The notes below the pieces were generated by a model. That model was given only the letters and a program-made list of their open reading frames with translations, did not search any database and had not been told where the DNA came from. Below are positions 17,161 through 26,283 of a stretch of 64,000 nt of DNA, one piece after another; positions within the stretch are counted from its first letter, which is position 1; each line of letters starts with the position of its first letter. The stretch spans positions 2,170,001-2,234,000 of the forward strand of contig NZ_CP044016.1 of the NCBI RefSeq assembly GCF_004337365.2. Direction: 5' to 3'. Position numbers and translations under genes: made by a program. The stretch is from Rhizosphaericola mali. Its GTDB lineage: Bacteria > Bacteroidota > Bacteroidia > Chitinophagales > Chitinophagaceae.

Positions 17161-17636
17161 AAATATTGCCATAAGCTCACTCTTGGGTTTGAACATCATT
17201 ACAATTATGTAAAAAGAATTAAACAAATCGATTCTGAAAATGAGATAATAATAGTGCTATTCCATACCGATGATGTACATCTTTGTTTAGTAGAGCGAAA
17301 ATGAGAGCAGAAAATGGTGAGCATTTAGTAAGTCCAGAAGTTATACAAAGCATGTATGAAAATATATTTACTTTATTCAATAAATATAAAGATCGCTTTA
17401 GTGGTCTTATTGCTGTGAATGTGGAAAAAACGGGTAATGCTTATATTAGTCTTGAGTATAACTTCAAAAACAAAAAAGCATTTCCCGCTCTATCCCTTCC
17501 AGATTGGATCAGTCGAGAATTTAAAGAACTCATTCCAGACTTGACTCCCCGAATAAAAAGATTACCACGTCGTAATTCACAGCCTCCAACTGACGACCCT
17601 GATGAACCTAAGAAAAGTAGAGGTTTTAGACGCTAA
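17161..17636 (+). pseudogene. Frameshifted, truncated zeta-toxin-like kinase
   Basis: Two overlapping frames together read like the back half of a zeta-toxin-type kinase. Frame one (17161-17304) gives GFEHHYNYVKRI, then IIIVLFHTDDVHLCLVER, and then stops. Frame three (from about 17292; ATG 17301) continues RAKMRAENGEHLVSPEVIQS MYENIFTLFNKY. The family has the same order: a beta strand, a TDD-like segment, Arg-rich helix, Gly-x-His-x-Val-x-x-x-x-Ile, then Tyr. Restoring a GCGA duplication at 17295-17299 (GAGCGA to GAGCGAGCGA) would join the frames as VERAKMR. The Walker A half is absent. A basic tail (RIKRLPRRNS ... KKSRGFRR) ends it. Most likely a dead toxin gene. Confidence 0.5.
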
Positions 17637-17843
17637 ACTGTTATTATCATAAGTTCTAAACTGCAATACTTTTAGCACATCAGCTTCGATATTATTTGTA
17701 CTATAGACTAAATAGTCGAGGCTCATAACATGCATTCCAAAATATGTGCTGTGTTTGAAAAATGGCATTACAGTCTATTCCAATCTTTTCATTTCTACGA
17801 ATTAGTTGTAATTTTCTTGTGTTAATGTACTGAACAATTTTTC

Positions 17844-17993
17844 TATACTGTTTTTTGTTTCACTAAGCTAAGAAGGTCTGTATCAAGAATGCTGGCAGCT
17901 TTCGGCGGCATATGCTCGCTACGCTCCGCTATTCCACGTTCTGCCAGCCATCTTGCAAACCTTCTTATGTCGCTGTTACACAAAAACAGTATA
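17844..17993. repeat. 150-bp long palindrome (MITE-like) directly before radC
   Basis: The element begins TATACTGTTTTT (17844-17855) and ends with the perfect complement AAAAACAGTATA (17982-17993). Between them lie further paired arms: AAGAAGGT...CAAGAATGCTGGCAG (17870-17898) against CTGCCAGCCATCTTG... CCTTCTT (17941-17966), with a GC-rich loop containing GCTCGCTACGCTCCGC. The RNA would fold into one long imperfect hairpin ending 3 bases before the radC ATG. It could be a non-autonomous transposable element, a regulatory leader, or a recombination site. Confidence 0.65.
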
Positions 17994-17996
17994 AAA

Positions 17997-18488
17997 ATGA
18001 AAAAGTACAGCACCCTCCAAGAATTAGAAAATGAACAAATCCATTGGTCTGAGTTACAAGAAGTGCAGTTGTCCTATCGCAACAAGATCAAAGCATCACA
18101 AAGGCCTAAAATCAATCAGTCGGAAGATGCATTGATACTGTTTAGATCCATATGGAACGAAAATGAAATGGAACTTGTTGAATCATTTAAAATGCTTTTG
18201 ATGAACAATGCCAACAGAGTGCTTGGCGTTTTCCACGGTTCTACGGGCGGTTCTACAGGAACGATAGTTGATATCCGAATCTTACTTACGGTAGCCTTAA
18301 AATGTAATTCCTGCAAATTAATTGTTGCACATAACCACCCAAGTGGAAGCCTTACTCCAAGCCAAGCCGATTTGAAAATGACAGAAAAATTAAAGGAGGC
18401 AGCAAAGCTAATGGACATTACTTTATTAGATCATTTAATTCTTACCACAGATAGTTATCAATCTTTAGCAGATGAAGGACTCTTATGA
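17997..18488 (+). CDS. radC: RadC-like JAB/MPN protein
   Basis: Start set at ATG 17997 (MKKYSTLQELENEQIHWSEL); an earlier in-frame ATG at 17889 lies inside the palindrome. The ~163-residue protein has the RadC/MPN domain: the helical front AEDALILFRSIWNENEMELVE-like region, then VAHNHPSGSLTPSQAD with the His-x-His metal ligands and Ser/Asp, then LLDHLILTTDSYQSLADEGLL. Such short RadC copies are regular passengers of Bacteroidetes ICEs, where the role may be modulating host defence or DNA processing rather than repair. Metal-binding residues look intact. Confidence 0.85.
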   Translation: MKKYSTLQELENEQIHWSELQEVQLSYRNKIKASQRPKINQSEDALILFRSIWNENEMELVESFKMLLMNNANRVLGVFHGSTGGSTGTIVDIRILLTVALKCNSCKLIVAHNHPSGSLTPSQADLKMTEKLKEAAKLMDITLLDHLILTTDSYQSLADEGLL

Positions 18489-18506
18489 GTTCTTCATCTG
18501 ATTTTT
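18469..18506 (+). terminator. Terminator overlapping the radC stop codon
   Basis: CAGATGAAGGACTC (18469-18482) pairs with GAGTTCTTCATCTG (18487-18500) through one G-U, with loop TTAT, then ATTTTTAT. The radC TGA lies in the loop/stem. It shields the convergent hsdR gene from read-through. Confidence 0.75.
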
Positions 18507-18562
18507 ATATCTGTATTGTTGATGAATTTTGACTATTCAAAATAGGAATATCATCGTTAATA

Positions 18563-21500
18563 TTATCTATTCTTCTTAAAATTCTCTGCCTGCTCTAATA
18601 CATTTTTGTAAACATCATCCTGTGTAATTGGCGGATAACCAAATTGGTGCAACTTGACGATAATATCCATTTTTAATTGGGCTTTGATGTCGTCACGTTC
18701 GCTCCAATCGGGATATTTAGCGGTGTTGTCTACTATGGATTTTATCTCACGAGCCAATTCGCGCATTTTATCTTTATCAAATTCAAATCCATATTGTTTA
18801 CAGATCATATCCAAAATGTCGTAAAATGCCTTTTCTTCATAGTCAATTCCCAAATCTTCAAACGAAGCCATTTCTTGCCTTAACTTTAGAATCAAATCCA
18901 AAATTTGTTCAGAAGTATCTGTTTGAATACCGTCATAATCCAAAATATCTCGCTCACTTCGCTCATTATATCGATTAATGATACTTTGTAAACGTTCGGC
19001 AAACTCAATTCCTTTAATTTTATTGACTTTCTTAAAATCTGAAATAGTCTGTTTAAGTAAGCGTTCTAGGATTTTTACTTTGGTATTTGGCAATTCTAAA
19101 TTGCTTATTCTCTCAATGAATTTATCATTGAATAAATCTATTGCATTGGCTTTATTATCATCTAATTTAAAAATCTCTTCCACGCCTTCCGAAATGATGG
19201 CTTCCTCTACCATTTTGCTCACTTTTTCATTCATTTGAGCAGTATCAGGAGCTTCACCTTTGGTCAATTTTACCACGATAGATTTGATCGCGAAATAAAA
19301 ATGAATTTCATCTACATATTTTTCCGAATATAAATTAGAACCACTTACCAGGTTATATGCTGATTTCAATTTTTTGGTAACGTCAATAAAGAATTTTTCC
19401 GATTTCTCCGTTTCCAAAACCAACTCCGAAGCTCTGTTCAAACATTTCAATTGCGCTACAGGATTTCCCTCAAAATATTCTGTCGTGTCAAATTGATGGA
19501 AAAATTGACGGAGTAATTCTACTTGATCTTTTACAATTACAACAGCTTTATCTAAATCTTCAAAATCATCGTCAGCAGTCGTTCCGTTGAACATCCCTAA
19601 TGCATGATTCAGATTCTTTTTGATGCCAATATAATCCACCACCAAACCTTTATCTTTCCCTTCATATTTTCGATTGACTCGAGAAATAGTTTGAATTAAA
19701 TTGTGTGTTTGCAAAGGTTTATCAATATATATTGTATCCAAAAATGGTACGTCAAAACCAGTCAACCACATATCGACTACAATCGCAATTTTGAAATTAG
19801 ATTTTATTTGTTTGAATTGACGATCTAATTCTTTCCGTTCATCCTTACTACCTAAAAGATTCCACAATTTTTTTTCATCATCTTTATTTCGGGTCATTAC
19901 CATTTTGATATACTCAATTGGTAAAACTTCCTTTTGTTCTTTTTCGGTAAGATTTTCGGCAATTTTTATTTCGTTCCATTCAGGACGTAACGTTACTATT
20001 TCCTGAAATAGTTTATACGCAATTCCTCTGGAAGCACACACGAACATCACTTTTCCAGCGACAGTAGCTTTTTCTTCCAAACGGCTTTCGTAATGTTTGA
20101 TAAAATCATGAGCAATGGCTTTTATTCTGTCGCTATCGCCTAAAACCACTTCCATTTTCGCAATGGCTTTTTGGCTGGCTTCCACATGATATTCACTTGC
20201 CCCTTCTTCTACTGCATTTTCATAGTAGCTTTCAATTTCTGCCACCTTCTCATTATCCAAGTTAACTTTTGCCGCTCTACCTTCGTACACCAATCTCACC
20301 GTAATTTCATCGTTGACCGATTCAAACATGGTATATTGATCGATTACATCGCCAAACACGTCTAACGTTTTATCAATTGGTGTTCCTGTAAAACCGACAT
20401 ACGTTGCATTGGGCAAAGAATCGTGTAAATATTTGGCAAAACCATAAGATTTTTTCACACCATTTTCATCAATTTTTACTTCTAAATCCAAATTGACTTG
20501 GCTACGGTGGGCTTCATCTGAAATGCAAATAATGTTGTTTCTATCAGATAAAATATCATCGTCTTCCGCAAACTTTTGAACGGTAGTTAAATACACACCA
20601 CCACTTTCTAAGCCTTTTAATCTATTGCGTAAATCTTCTCTTGAAGTAATATTGATGATATTTTCATCCCCAATAAAATCTTTAGAATTGGTAAAATCTC
20701 TCGATAATTGATCGTCTAAATCTGTTCTATCGGAAATGATGATAATAGTAGGGCTAGAAAATTTTGTAGAGCGCATCAACAATCTCGATAAATACAACAT
20801 GGTGAAGCTTTTACCGCAACCAGTCGCGCCAAAATAAGTACCGCCTTTGCCATCTCCTTCGGGTTTTCTATGTGCTAGAATGTTCTGAAATAATTTATTG
20901 GCAGCATAATATTGAGGATATCGAGTTAGGATTTTCTTTTCATTTTTGGAAGTGTCAGGAAACAATACAAAATGATGTATAATATCTACTAAACGAGCCT
21001 TATTCAACATTCCGTGAACTATGGAGGTAGTGGTTTCTATTCCTGTGAGTGCTTTCTTTTCTTCACCAGTAATTTTGTTCCATCCATAGAAAAATTCATA
21101 AGGAGAAAATATAGTGCCTGATTTATTGTTGATACCGTCACTAATCACACAAAATACATTGTACTTCATCAATTCTGGAATATCTCTTCTATATCGAATC
21201 GTGAGTTGCTTGAATGCATCATGAATGGTGACTTCCTCATCAATGGCCGTTTTAAATTCAAAAACTACTATTGGGATTCCATTGATGTACAAAATCAAAT
21301 CTGGAATACGTAATTCCGATCCTTGAATCTCTAATTGATTGACAATTTTAAAGGAGTTGTTATGCTTATTTTCAATATCGATGTAGCGAATATGTAAATC
21401 CTTTTTATTGGGATCGTTGCGTTTGAAAATAAATCCATCTGCTAATAGTTTGCATATATATTTATTGGAGTCATACAGATTAGATGCAGACTGAAAAGCT

Positions 21501-21697
21501 AATTCGTTGATGATGGTTGTTAATTCAATTTCTTCCAAATCGTAATACCGATTCAGTAGAAAATTTTGTAAATCTTCTCTTATTAGAACATCTTGATTAG
21601 ATTTTCTTTTTAATTTATTTCCGTCAATATAATCGTAACCTTCTATTTGCAAAAGGCTAATAAATGCTTGTTCTAGTTGTGATTCTGTATATTTCAT
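18563..21697 (-). CDS. hsdR: Type I restriction enzyme, R subunit
   Basis: A ~1044-residue HsdR (start taken at ATG 21697, MKYTESQLEQAF). The N-terminal PD-(D/E)xK nuclease is visible as PDLILYINGIPIVVFEFK (Pro/Asp ~135, Glu150, Lys152 counted from the upstream Met). SF2 translocase motifs follow: GATGCGKS (~293-300), DEAH (~397-400), VGFTGTPID and the late ISRVNRKYEGK (motif VI). The C-terminal third is helical and docks to M/S. It translocates DNA and cuts unmethylated invading DNA. Last gene of a minus-strand operon hsdM-hsdS-argonaute-AlbA-hsdR, 28 bases from the preceding stop. Full length, no broken motif seen. Confidence 0.95.
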   Translation of the reverse strand: MKYTESQLEQAFISLLQIEGYDYIDGNKLKRKSNQDVLIREDLQNFLLNRYYDLEEIELTTIINELAFQSASNLYDSNKYICKLLADGFIFKRNDPNKKDLHIRYIDIENKHNNSFKIVNQLEIQGSELRIPDLILYINGIPIVVFEFKTAIDEEVTIHDAFKQLTIRYRRDIPELMKYNVFCVISDGINNKSGTIFSPYEFFYGWNKITGEEKKALTGIETTTSIVHGMLNKARLVDIIHHFVLFPDTSKNEKKILTRYPQYYAANKLFQNILAHRKPEGDGKGGTYFGATGCGKSFTMLYLSRLLMRSTKFSSPTIIIISDRTDLDDQLSRDFTNSKDFIGDENIINITSREDLRNRLKGLESGGVYLTTVQKFAEDDDILSDRNNIICISDEAHRSQVNLDLEVKIDENGVKKSYGFAKYLHDSLPNATYVGFTGTPIDKTLDVFGDVIDQYTMFESVNDEITVRLVYEGRAAKVNLDNEKVAEIESYYENAVEEGASEYHVEASQKAIAKMEVVLGDSDRIKAIAHDFIKHYESRLEEKATVAGKVMFVCASRGIAYKLFQEIVTLRPEWNEIKIAENLTEKEQKEVLPIEYIKMVMTRNKDDEKKLWNLLGSKDERKELDRQFKQIKSNFKIAIVVDMWLTGFDVPFLDTIYIDKPLQTHNLIQTISRVNRKYEGKDKGLVVDYIGIKKNLNHALGMFNGTTADDDFEDLDKAVVIVKDQVELLRQFFHQFDTTEYFEGNPVAQLKCLNRASELVLETEKSEKFFIDVTKKLKSAYNLVSGSNLYSEKYVDEIHFYFAIKSIVVKLTKGEAPDTAQMNEKVSKMVEEAIISEGVEEIFKLDDNKANAIDLFNDKFIERISNLELPNTKVKILERLLKQTISDFKKVNKIKGIEFAERLQSIINRYNERSERDILDYDGIQTDTSEQILDLILKLRQEMASFEDLGIDYEEKAFYDILDMICKQYGFEFDKDKMRELAREIKSIVDNTAKYPDWSERDDIKAQLKMDIIVKLHQFGYPPITQDDVYKNVLEQAENFKKNR

Positions 21698-21725
21698 GAT
21701 GTACACAATTCTATTCTGAAACCCT

Positions 21726-23069
21726 TTATTTGATCGTATTTTTCCCTTTCTGAGTCAAATAATAACGTTGGTTCCTGCTGGTTGGTTTGTCAGGCAAAGT
21801 CAAAGCTATATACCCTGCGTTAATGGCTGGTTGTAGATAATTTAATCTGAAATTTTCACGATCGACTAACTTAAGCAAGTCTTGTAATTCTTGTCTGGAA
21901 TGTTGTCCGTCCATCACTTTCAAAAGCTCCTCAACTTGCGGGGTATCTTGCGGGGTATCTTGCGGGGTATCTTGCGGGGTATCTTGCGGGGCAATCTCTT
22001 CGCTTGCAGGTAAAGACAATCGAAGAAAGTTCTCAGAAAACTGAAAACTTTCTTTTGGATATGCTTGCAAAATCCTTGGCACACCCGAACCTAATTGTTC
22101 TACCAAATCCAAATCCTTGAAAATACGCATCAATTCCTTATTTCTCGGAACAGAAAAACCTTCGAAAAACTCCTCTTGCGACAAGCCAGAAGGTAAACTT
22201 CCATAGGAGGTAATTTCTATACGATCGGCAAATATTTCAAATTTTGGTGCTATTTCTCTGGTGTAATCATTATGCACAAAAGCATTAATCACCGCTTCCC
22301 GAAGGGCTATGGCATTCCATAAACGAGTTTCTTGTCGTTCTTTAGCAGTTATCTTAGTAGAAGTGCGATTTTCAAGTTGGAGCTTATCCAATACTTGTTT
22401 AGTCGCCTTTACTAAACATTCATAACCATATTCGTTACTTTCTATTAAATCAACCCTATCTAAACCCTTATAACGCGCCACTTTTATAGATACGGTATTG
22501 ATATCATTCATCAAATAAGCTACATAATTGTACTTGCCATCTTCTGTGAGCAATTCAAGATTTCTTGCAAATTGTTCATTCAGTGTTTTATCTACCGACT
22601 GATAATAAATATGCAACTGCTGAAACTTCAAATCCTGTTTGGGCGACTGAATATTACCAATAGCATTGCGCACTCTTTTACTGAAAAGACTCTCAATTTG
22701 TCTTGCAGTCATTGGTTCGGCAGCACTACCTATGCGAATGAAAGCACCTTTCTCCGAAAGTCCATATTTCTTTACATAATATGGTTTTTCATAACCACCT
22801 GCCACAATTATTTTGAGGATGTCTTTATCTTCTTTTTGCTCCAATGCCAAATCAAACAAACCTAAACATGAGGGAACTATATTGTTTTTCAATCGATCTT
22901 TGATCAACAATTGTTCTTGGTCGGCATCGGGTAAGCCAACTATTTCTCCATGCTTATCTATGCCAATATAAATCACGCCACCTTCTTTGGAATTAAGAAA
23001 TGCCACCACTTCTTTCTCCAATTCTGGCGTTACTTTTTGCTTGTATTCGGTATGTTGATTTTCGGGCAT
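21726..23069 (-). CDS. AlbA/Schlafen-like plus histidine-kinase-type ATPase protein in RM operon
   Basis: A 447-residue protein. Residues ~5-47 are an AlbA_2/Schlafen-like domain (TEYKQKVTPELEKEVVAFLN, then GGVIYIGIDKHGEIVGL). Around 255-355 is a GHKL-type ATPase module (ALREAVINAFVHNDYTREIA, RIEITSYGSLPSGL, LVEQLGSGVPRI). Then comes a DTPQ tandem repeat (~358-378) and a C-terminal winged-helix region. Proteins of this layout are common passengers in type I RM operons and are usually annotated as putative DNA-binding ATPases; their job is unknown. Here it sits between the argonaute gene and hsdR, on the same strand with short gaps. A regulatory or accessory defence role is inferred. Confidence 0.7.
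   Translation of the reverse strand: MPENQHTEYKQKVTPELEKEVVAFLNSKEGGVIYIGIDKHGEIVGLPDADQEQLLIKDRLKNNIVPSCLGLFDLALEQKEDKDILKIIVAGGYEKPYYVKKYGLSEKGAFIRIGSAAEPMTARQIESLFSKRVRNAIGNIQSPKQDLKFQQLHIYYQSVDKTLNEQFARNLELLTEDGKYNYVAYLMNDINTVSIKVARYKGLDRVDLIESNEYGYECLVKATKQVLDKLQLENRTSTKITAKERQETRLWNAIALREAVINAFVHNDYTREIAPKFEIFADRIEITSYGSLPSGLSQEEFFEGFSVPRNKELMRIFKDLDLVEQLGSGVPRILQAYPKESFQFSENFLRLSLPASEEIAPQDTPQDTPQDTPQDTPQVEELLKVMDGQHSRQELQDLLKLVDRENFRLNYLQPAINAGYIALTLPDKPTSRNQRYYLTQKGKNTIK
21936..21995. repeat. 12-bp tandem repeat encoding DTPQ
   Basis: TTGCGGGGTATC is repeated four times exactly (21936-21983), with a fifth diverged unit to 21995. It encodes (D-T-P-Q)n inside the AlbA/ATPase protein. 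The unit is a multiple of three, so copy-number slippage changes linker length without a frameshift. Confidence 0.9.
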
Positions 23070-23142
23070 TTTTTCTTTGATATGTTAATGAGATCTATGA
23101 CGTTTAATACATACTTGCGGAAACTACGATACGAAAAAGGAG

Positions 23143-26100
23143 TTAAATAAAAAATCTATAATCATATTCTGAATTACCAATATGATTCACTAATTTACCT
23201 ATTCTTGCAATTTCATTAGAAGAAAATATAGTTGCCGGCAATTGCGAATACATATTCAAAGAATTCCAATTCATCTTTGAAAGTCCCAAGATTTCATTAG
23301 ATATTTGTTCTAATGTACTATTTCCATAATGTCTAATTACTTTTAAAGGTTTAGGAATGTATCTTCCTCCTGGATAAAAATTAGCATACTGATTTTTCAC
23401 GGATGGAATAATGCCATGCGTCCATAACAAAGCTGAATAACTTGTTAATTGAATACATGTACCACGAGCAATAGAATAACCATCAATTTCTGTTTTTCCG
23501 TATTTAATTTTACTGGATACATATTTAACATCATCTTCAAAATTTATTTCGATTAAATCAACATTTTGAATATTAGCATTCTCTAACAAACTATCGCAAA
23601 TACCATCTTTTTCTTCTTGCGTGAAAAAAGTTCTTTTATGTATAACTACTCGTTTTGGCATTTCATTCATCGATTCATAAAACAGATTGATAATAGATCG
23701 TCCAAAATCATATGCATCATCGTATGAGAGATGAGGTTTTTTATCCCTCCATTGAATCTTATCATTGCTTAATTTCGATAGTTTATATTTTAAACCTTCT
23801 CCATTAGATGTATATAAATGACTACAACCTAAGATAATAGGATTATTCTTATTGTGTTTATCTACACTATATCCTATCCCCGCAAAAGCAGTATCTGTTG
23901 TTGAATTTTCTACTAGCCAAGGTGTTCTAAATGATTTCACATAAAACGACAGTGAAAGCCACCATACAACTTGGCATTCTTGTTTGTAATCTAAAAGCGT
24001 TCGTTCTGTTATGAACTGAGAAGTCAAACCCTTTTCAGCACAAAACGCTTTTACATAATCATGCAAATCAAAAGATTCATATTCATTTGAAAAGGAAGTA
24101 TATTTTAACCACTTATTTGGTATGAAAATGACAATTACTTTCTGAGTTCTAGATGCACTTACTTTTAGTATTTCGGAGCAAATATTTTCTTTAATCTTAT
24201 TTGAAATATTTTTTATCTCGCTCGATAATTGAAAATCTTCAAGAATTCTCCAATCAGATGAATTTATATTTGGAATCTCTAAATTTATATTATAAATATT
24301 CTCAAATCCTTCATAATTAATCAGATAACTTTCTTTAGGATTATTGACAGCTATTCTTGTATTTAATTTATTTAAAAAATTATTTAATTTTTGAGAATAT
24401 TCAGGGATACATAAAATTGACATTTTTACTTCTTTATTCAAGAAGTGATCAATTCCTGTTTCAAAAGGTTTATGATTAACCAAACCTTTCATCGGGTGCG
24501 GTTCTAAGCATCTTTTACCTCCATTATTTGAACTAAAAATCAAATTAGGTTCTCTAAATTTAACTCCTTTATATCTAATTAGATGAAGCGGAACATTATG
24601 TATTTCATTGCTACTTCTCGTAAGGTCATCAATTAATGTGAAGATTGGATTCTTTTGGATTTTAAAACTGAATCCAGAATTCGATTTATTAGGAAAATCA
24701 AATTCATTACTGTTTTTAAATAAAATCTCTCTCCATTTTGATACATATTTATTGAATTTATCATTCCATATATGATGAAAAAATTCTAATCCTATGCCAT
24801 GAATTTCATCTTTAGAATCAACATGAAAATCTGGATTTAAAGTAATGTAGAACTGGTTTGATATAATTTCAATATTTAAACGAATTGCACTATACACCTT
24901 ATGTCCTCTAATAATTTTATATTCACTTTCGTTCCATAACTTTCTTTTATTATCCGTTTTTAGATTTTTTTCCAATGAATAATACTTACATAATGATGAA
25001 AGAAATAGATATATGAGATTATTAGAACTATTTTTGATTTCAGTTATTGGTTTTCTTACCAACTTAGATAGAATAAAGGAACCAAAAAATTTGTTTATAT
25101 TTTCTGCATTTCCAATGCTCCATATTTGATTACCAATTGGAACTGCTGCAATTTCCTTACTTGGTAAGATGTTCTCATTCAAAAATTCCCATACTTTTCC
25201 GGTAATTGTATGTTCAAAAACATAAACTTCTTTTGGAAACTCTATTGGAAAAAAATTGCTCTTTAATACGGTATTGGTTTTCTTAGGCAAAAGATTAAAA
25301 GGAATTGATTCAACTTTTTTGGTGTCACTTTTTAAAAGTAACTCAAACTCATTATAGATTTCATTATTTTCATTTAATAATAATTGAGCAATTTGATAAA
25401 TTGCATTATCAAATCCTTCAGTACCTACATAGAAGGCTCTTTTTCTAGTTTCATTTGCTACAAAAATTAGGTCTTTAACTGCTTCACTTTTATTTTCTTT
25501 GTACCCACACCAATATAATCTTCCTCCTCCATCTTTTGAATATAATTCACGCAAGGTATTCATCAACGAATGATCTCTACCACTGTACCCAAATACAATT
25601 AAGTGTTTATCCTTCAGATATTCAATCATTTTTTCTCGAAACACTTCATCTTGAGTTTTTAATTCTTCTTCTGTATTTTTTAATTCACCAAACTTAAAAT
25701 CTCCATGAAGCTTTAAAATAGGAAGCTCACTTGTATTCTGAGTCCTATTTATAATTCTTGTCGTATTTTCTAATGTTATATCAATTGCTTGAAAACGTTG
25801 TGATATACATGCATCTCTCATTAAATCGTCAAAATTTGTAGTCCAAACAGTATCTACAAAACCGACCTTGGCTAATAATGCTGTTGCTTTGTACCCTATA
25901 GAAGGTTGAGCATTAGAGCAAATTTTTTGAAAATACTTCCTTCTATCTTCATCTATTGCAAAACATTCACTCGCATAAAAAGAATATTCAATATCAGATC
26001 CATTTGGAGGAAACCGGCCTTGACTATCTAGCCAATTTTGTATAATTTCTTGATTTTTCTTATTTCTAAAATTTTCAATCCAGTCATTTGAAATATTATT

Positions 26101-26256
26101 ACTAGTTTGATATATCATTTTTTTCCATTCCCAAATACAATCATAAGCTGATTGTATTCCCGAAGATATCGAACAGCCTGCGCCCAAAAGGAAAGCGTAT
26201 TTATCATCTTTTGAAATGAATAACGATCTTTTAAATTTATCAAAATCTAAGTCCAT
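23143..26256 (-). CDS. Single-chain SIR2-APAZ-PIWI argonaute (short pAgo fusion)
   Basis: A 1037-residue protein. Residues ~1-290 form a SIR2-like NADase domain: LLGAGCS (23-29), TTNFDD with Asn141 and Asp143, KLHGD with His184, and IVFGYSGRD. Asn/His are the catalytic-type residues of SIR2 effectors. Residues ~300-640 fit the APAZ/N-L1-L2 region by position. Then come MID-like (GLTSQFITERTLLDYKQE) and PIWI parts: FRTPWLVEN near 780, DTAFAGIGYS (~788-797), RVVIHKRTFF (~869-878), FYPGGRYIPKPLKVI and ILGLSKMNWN. The first catalytic Asp of slicers is missing (GIGYS), so PIWI should be guide-binding only. Expected action: guide-directed target sensing triggers NAD+ depletion. It lies 27 bases after hsdS inside the hsd operon. 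Confidence 0.85.
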   Translation of the reverse strand: MDLDFDKFKRSLFISKDDKYAFLLGAGCSISSGIQSAYDCIWEWKKMIYQTSNNISNDWIENFRNKKNQEIIQNWLDSQGRFPPNGSDIEYSFYASECFAIDEDRRKYFQKICSNAQPSIGYKATALLAKVGFVDTVWTTNFDDLMRDACISQRFQAIDITLENTTRIINRTQNTSELPILKLHGDFKFGELKNTEEELKTQDEVFREKMIEYLKDKHLIVFGYSGRDHSLMNTLRELYSKDGGGRLYWCGYKENKSEAVKDLIFVANETRKRAFYVGTEGFDNAIYQIAQLLLNENNEIYNEFELLLKSDTKKVESIPFNLLPKKTNTVLKSNFFPIEFPKEVYVFEHTITGKVWEFLNENILPSKEIAAVPIGNQIWSIGNAENINKFFGSFILSKLVRKPITEIKNSSNNLIYLFLSSLCKYYSLEKNLKTDNKRKLWNESEYKIIRGHKVYSAIRLNIEIISNQFYITLNPDFHVDSKDEIHGIGLEFFHHIWNDKFNKYVSKWREILFKNSNEFDFPNKSNSGFSFKIQKNPIFTLIDDLTRSSNEIHNVPLHLIRYKGVKFREPNLIFSSNNGGKRCLEPHPMKGLVNHKPFETGIDHFLNKEVKMSILCIPEYSQKLNNFLNKLNTRIAVNNPKESYLINYEGFENIYNINLEIPNINSSDWRILEDFQLSSEIKNISNKIKENICSEILKVSASRTQKVIVIFIPNKWLKYTSFSNEYESFDLHDYVKAFCAEKGLTSQFITERTLLDYKQECQVVWWLSLSFYVKSFRTPWLVENSTTDTAFAGIGYSVDKHNKNNPIILGCSHLYTSNGEGLKYKLSKLSNDKIQWRDKKPHLSYDDAYDFGRSIINLFYESMNEMPKRVVIHKRTFFTQEEKDGICDSLLENANIQNVDLIEINFEDDVKYVSSKIKYGKTEIDGYSIARGTCIQLTSYSALLWTHGIIPSVKNQYANFYPGGRYIPKPLKVIRHYGNSTLEQISNEILGLSKMNWNSLNMYSQLPATIFSSNEIARIGKLVNHIGNSEYDYRFFI

Positions 26257-26283
26257 ACTTTAAAGCGTACTTTGGGGTTATTA

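Noticed and set aside
17577-17768. Minus-strand 63-codon frame behind the zeta-like remnant
   Set aside because: Overlaps the real C-terminal frame and shows no family features.
17889-17996. Longer RadC start at ATG 17889
   Set aside because: The extension would translate the long palindrome, and RadC homology begins after the ATG at 17997.
21936-21995. CRISPR array
   Set aside because: Contiguous 12-bp tandem repeats without spacers, inside a coding frame.
23143-23950. Active slicer argonaute
   Set aside because: The first PIWI catalytic Asp is replaced (FAGIGYS), matching inactive short pAgos; target cleavage is not expected.
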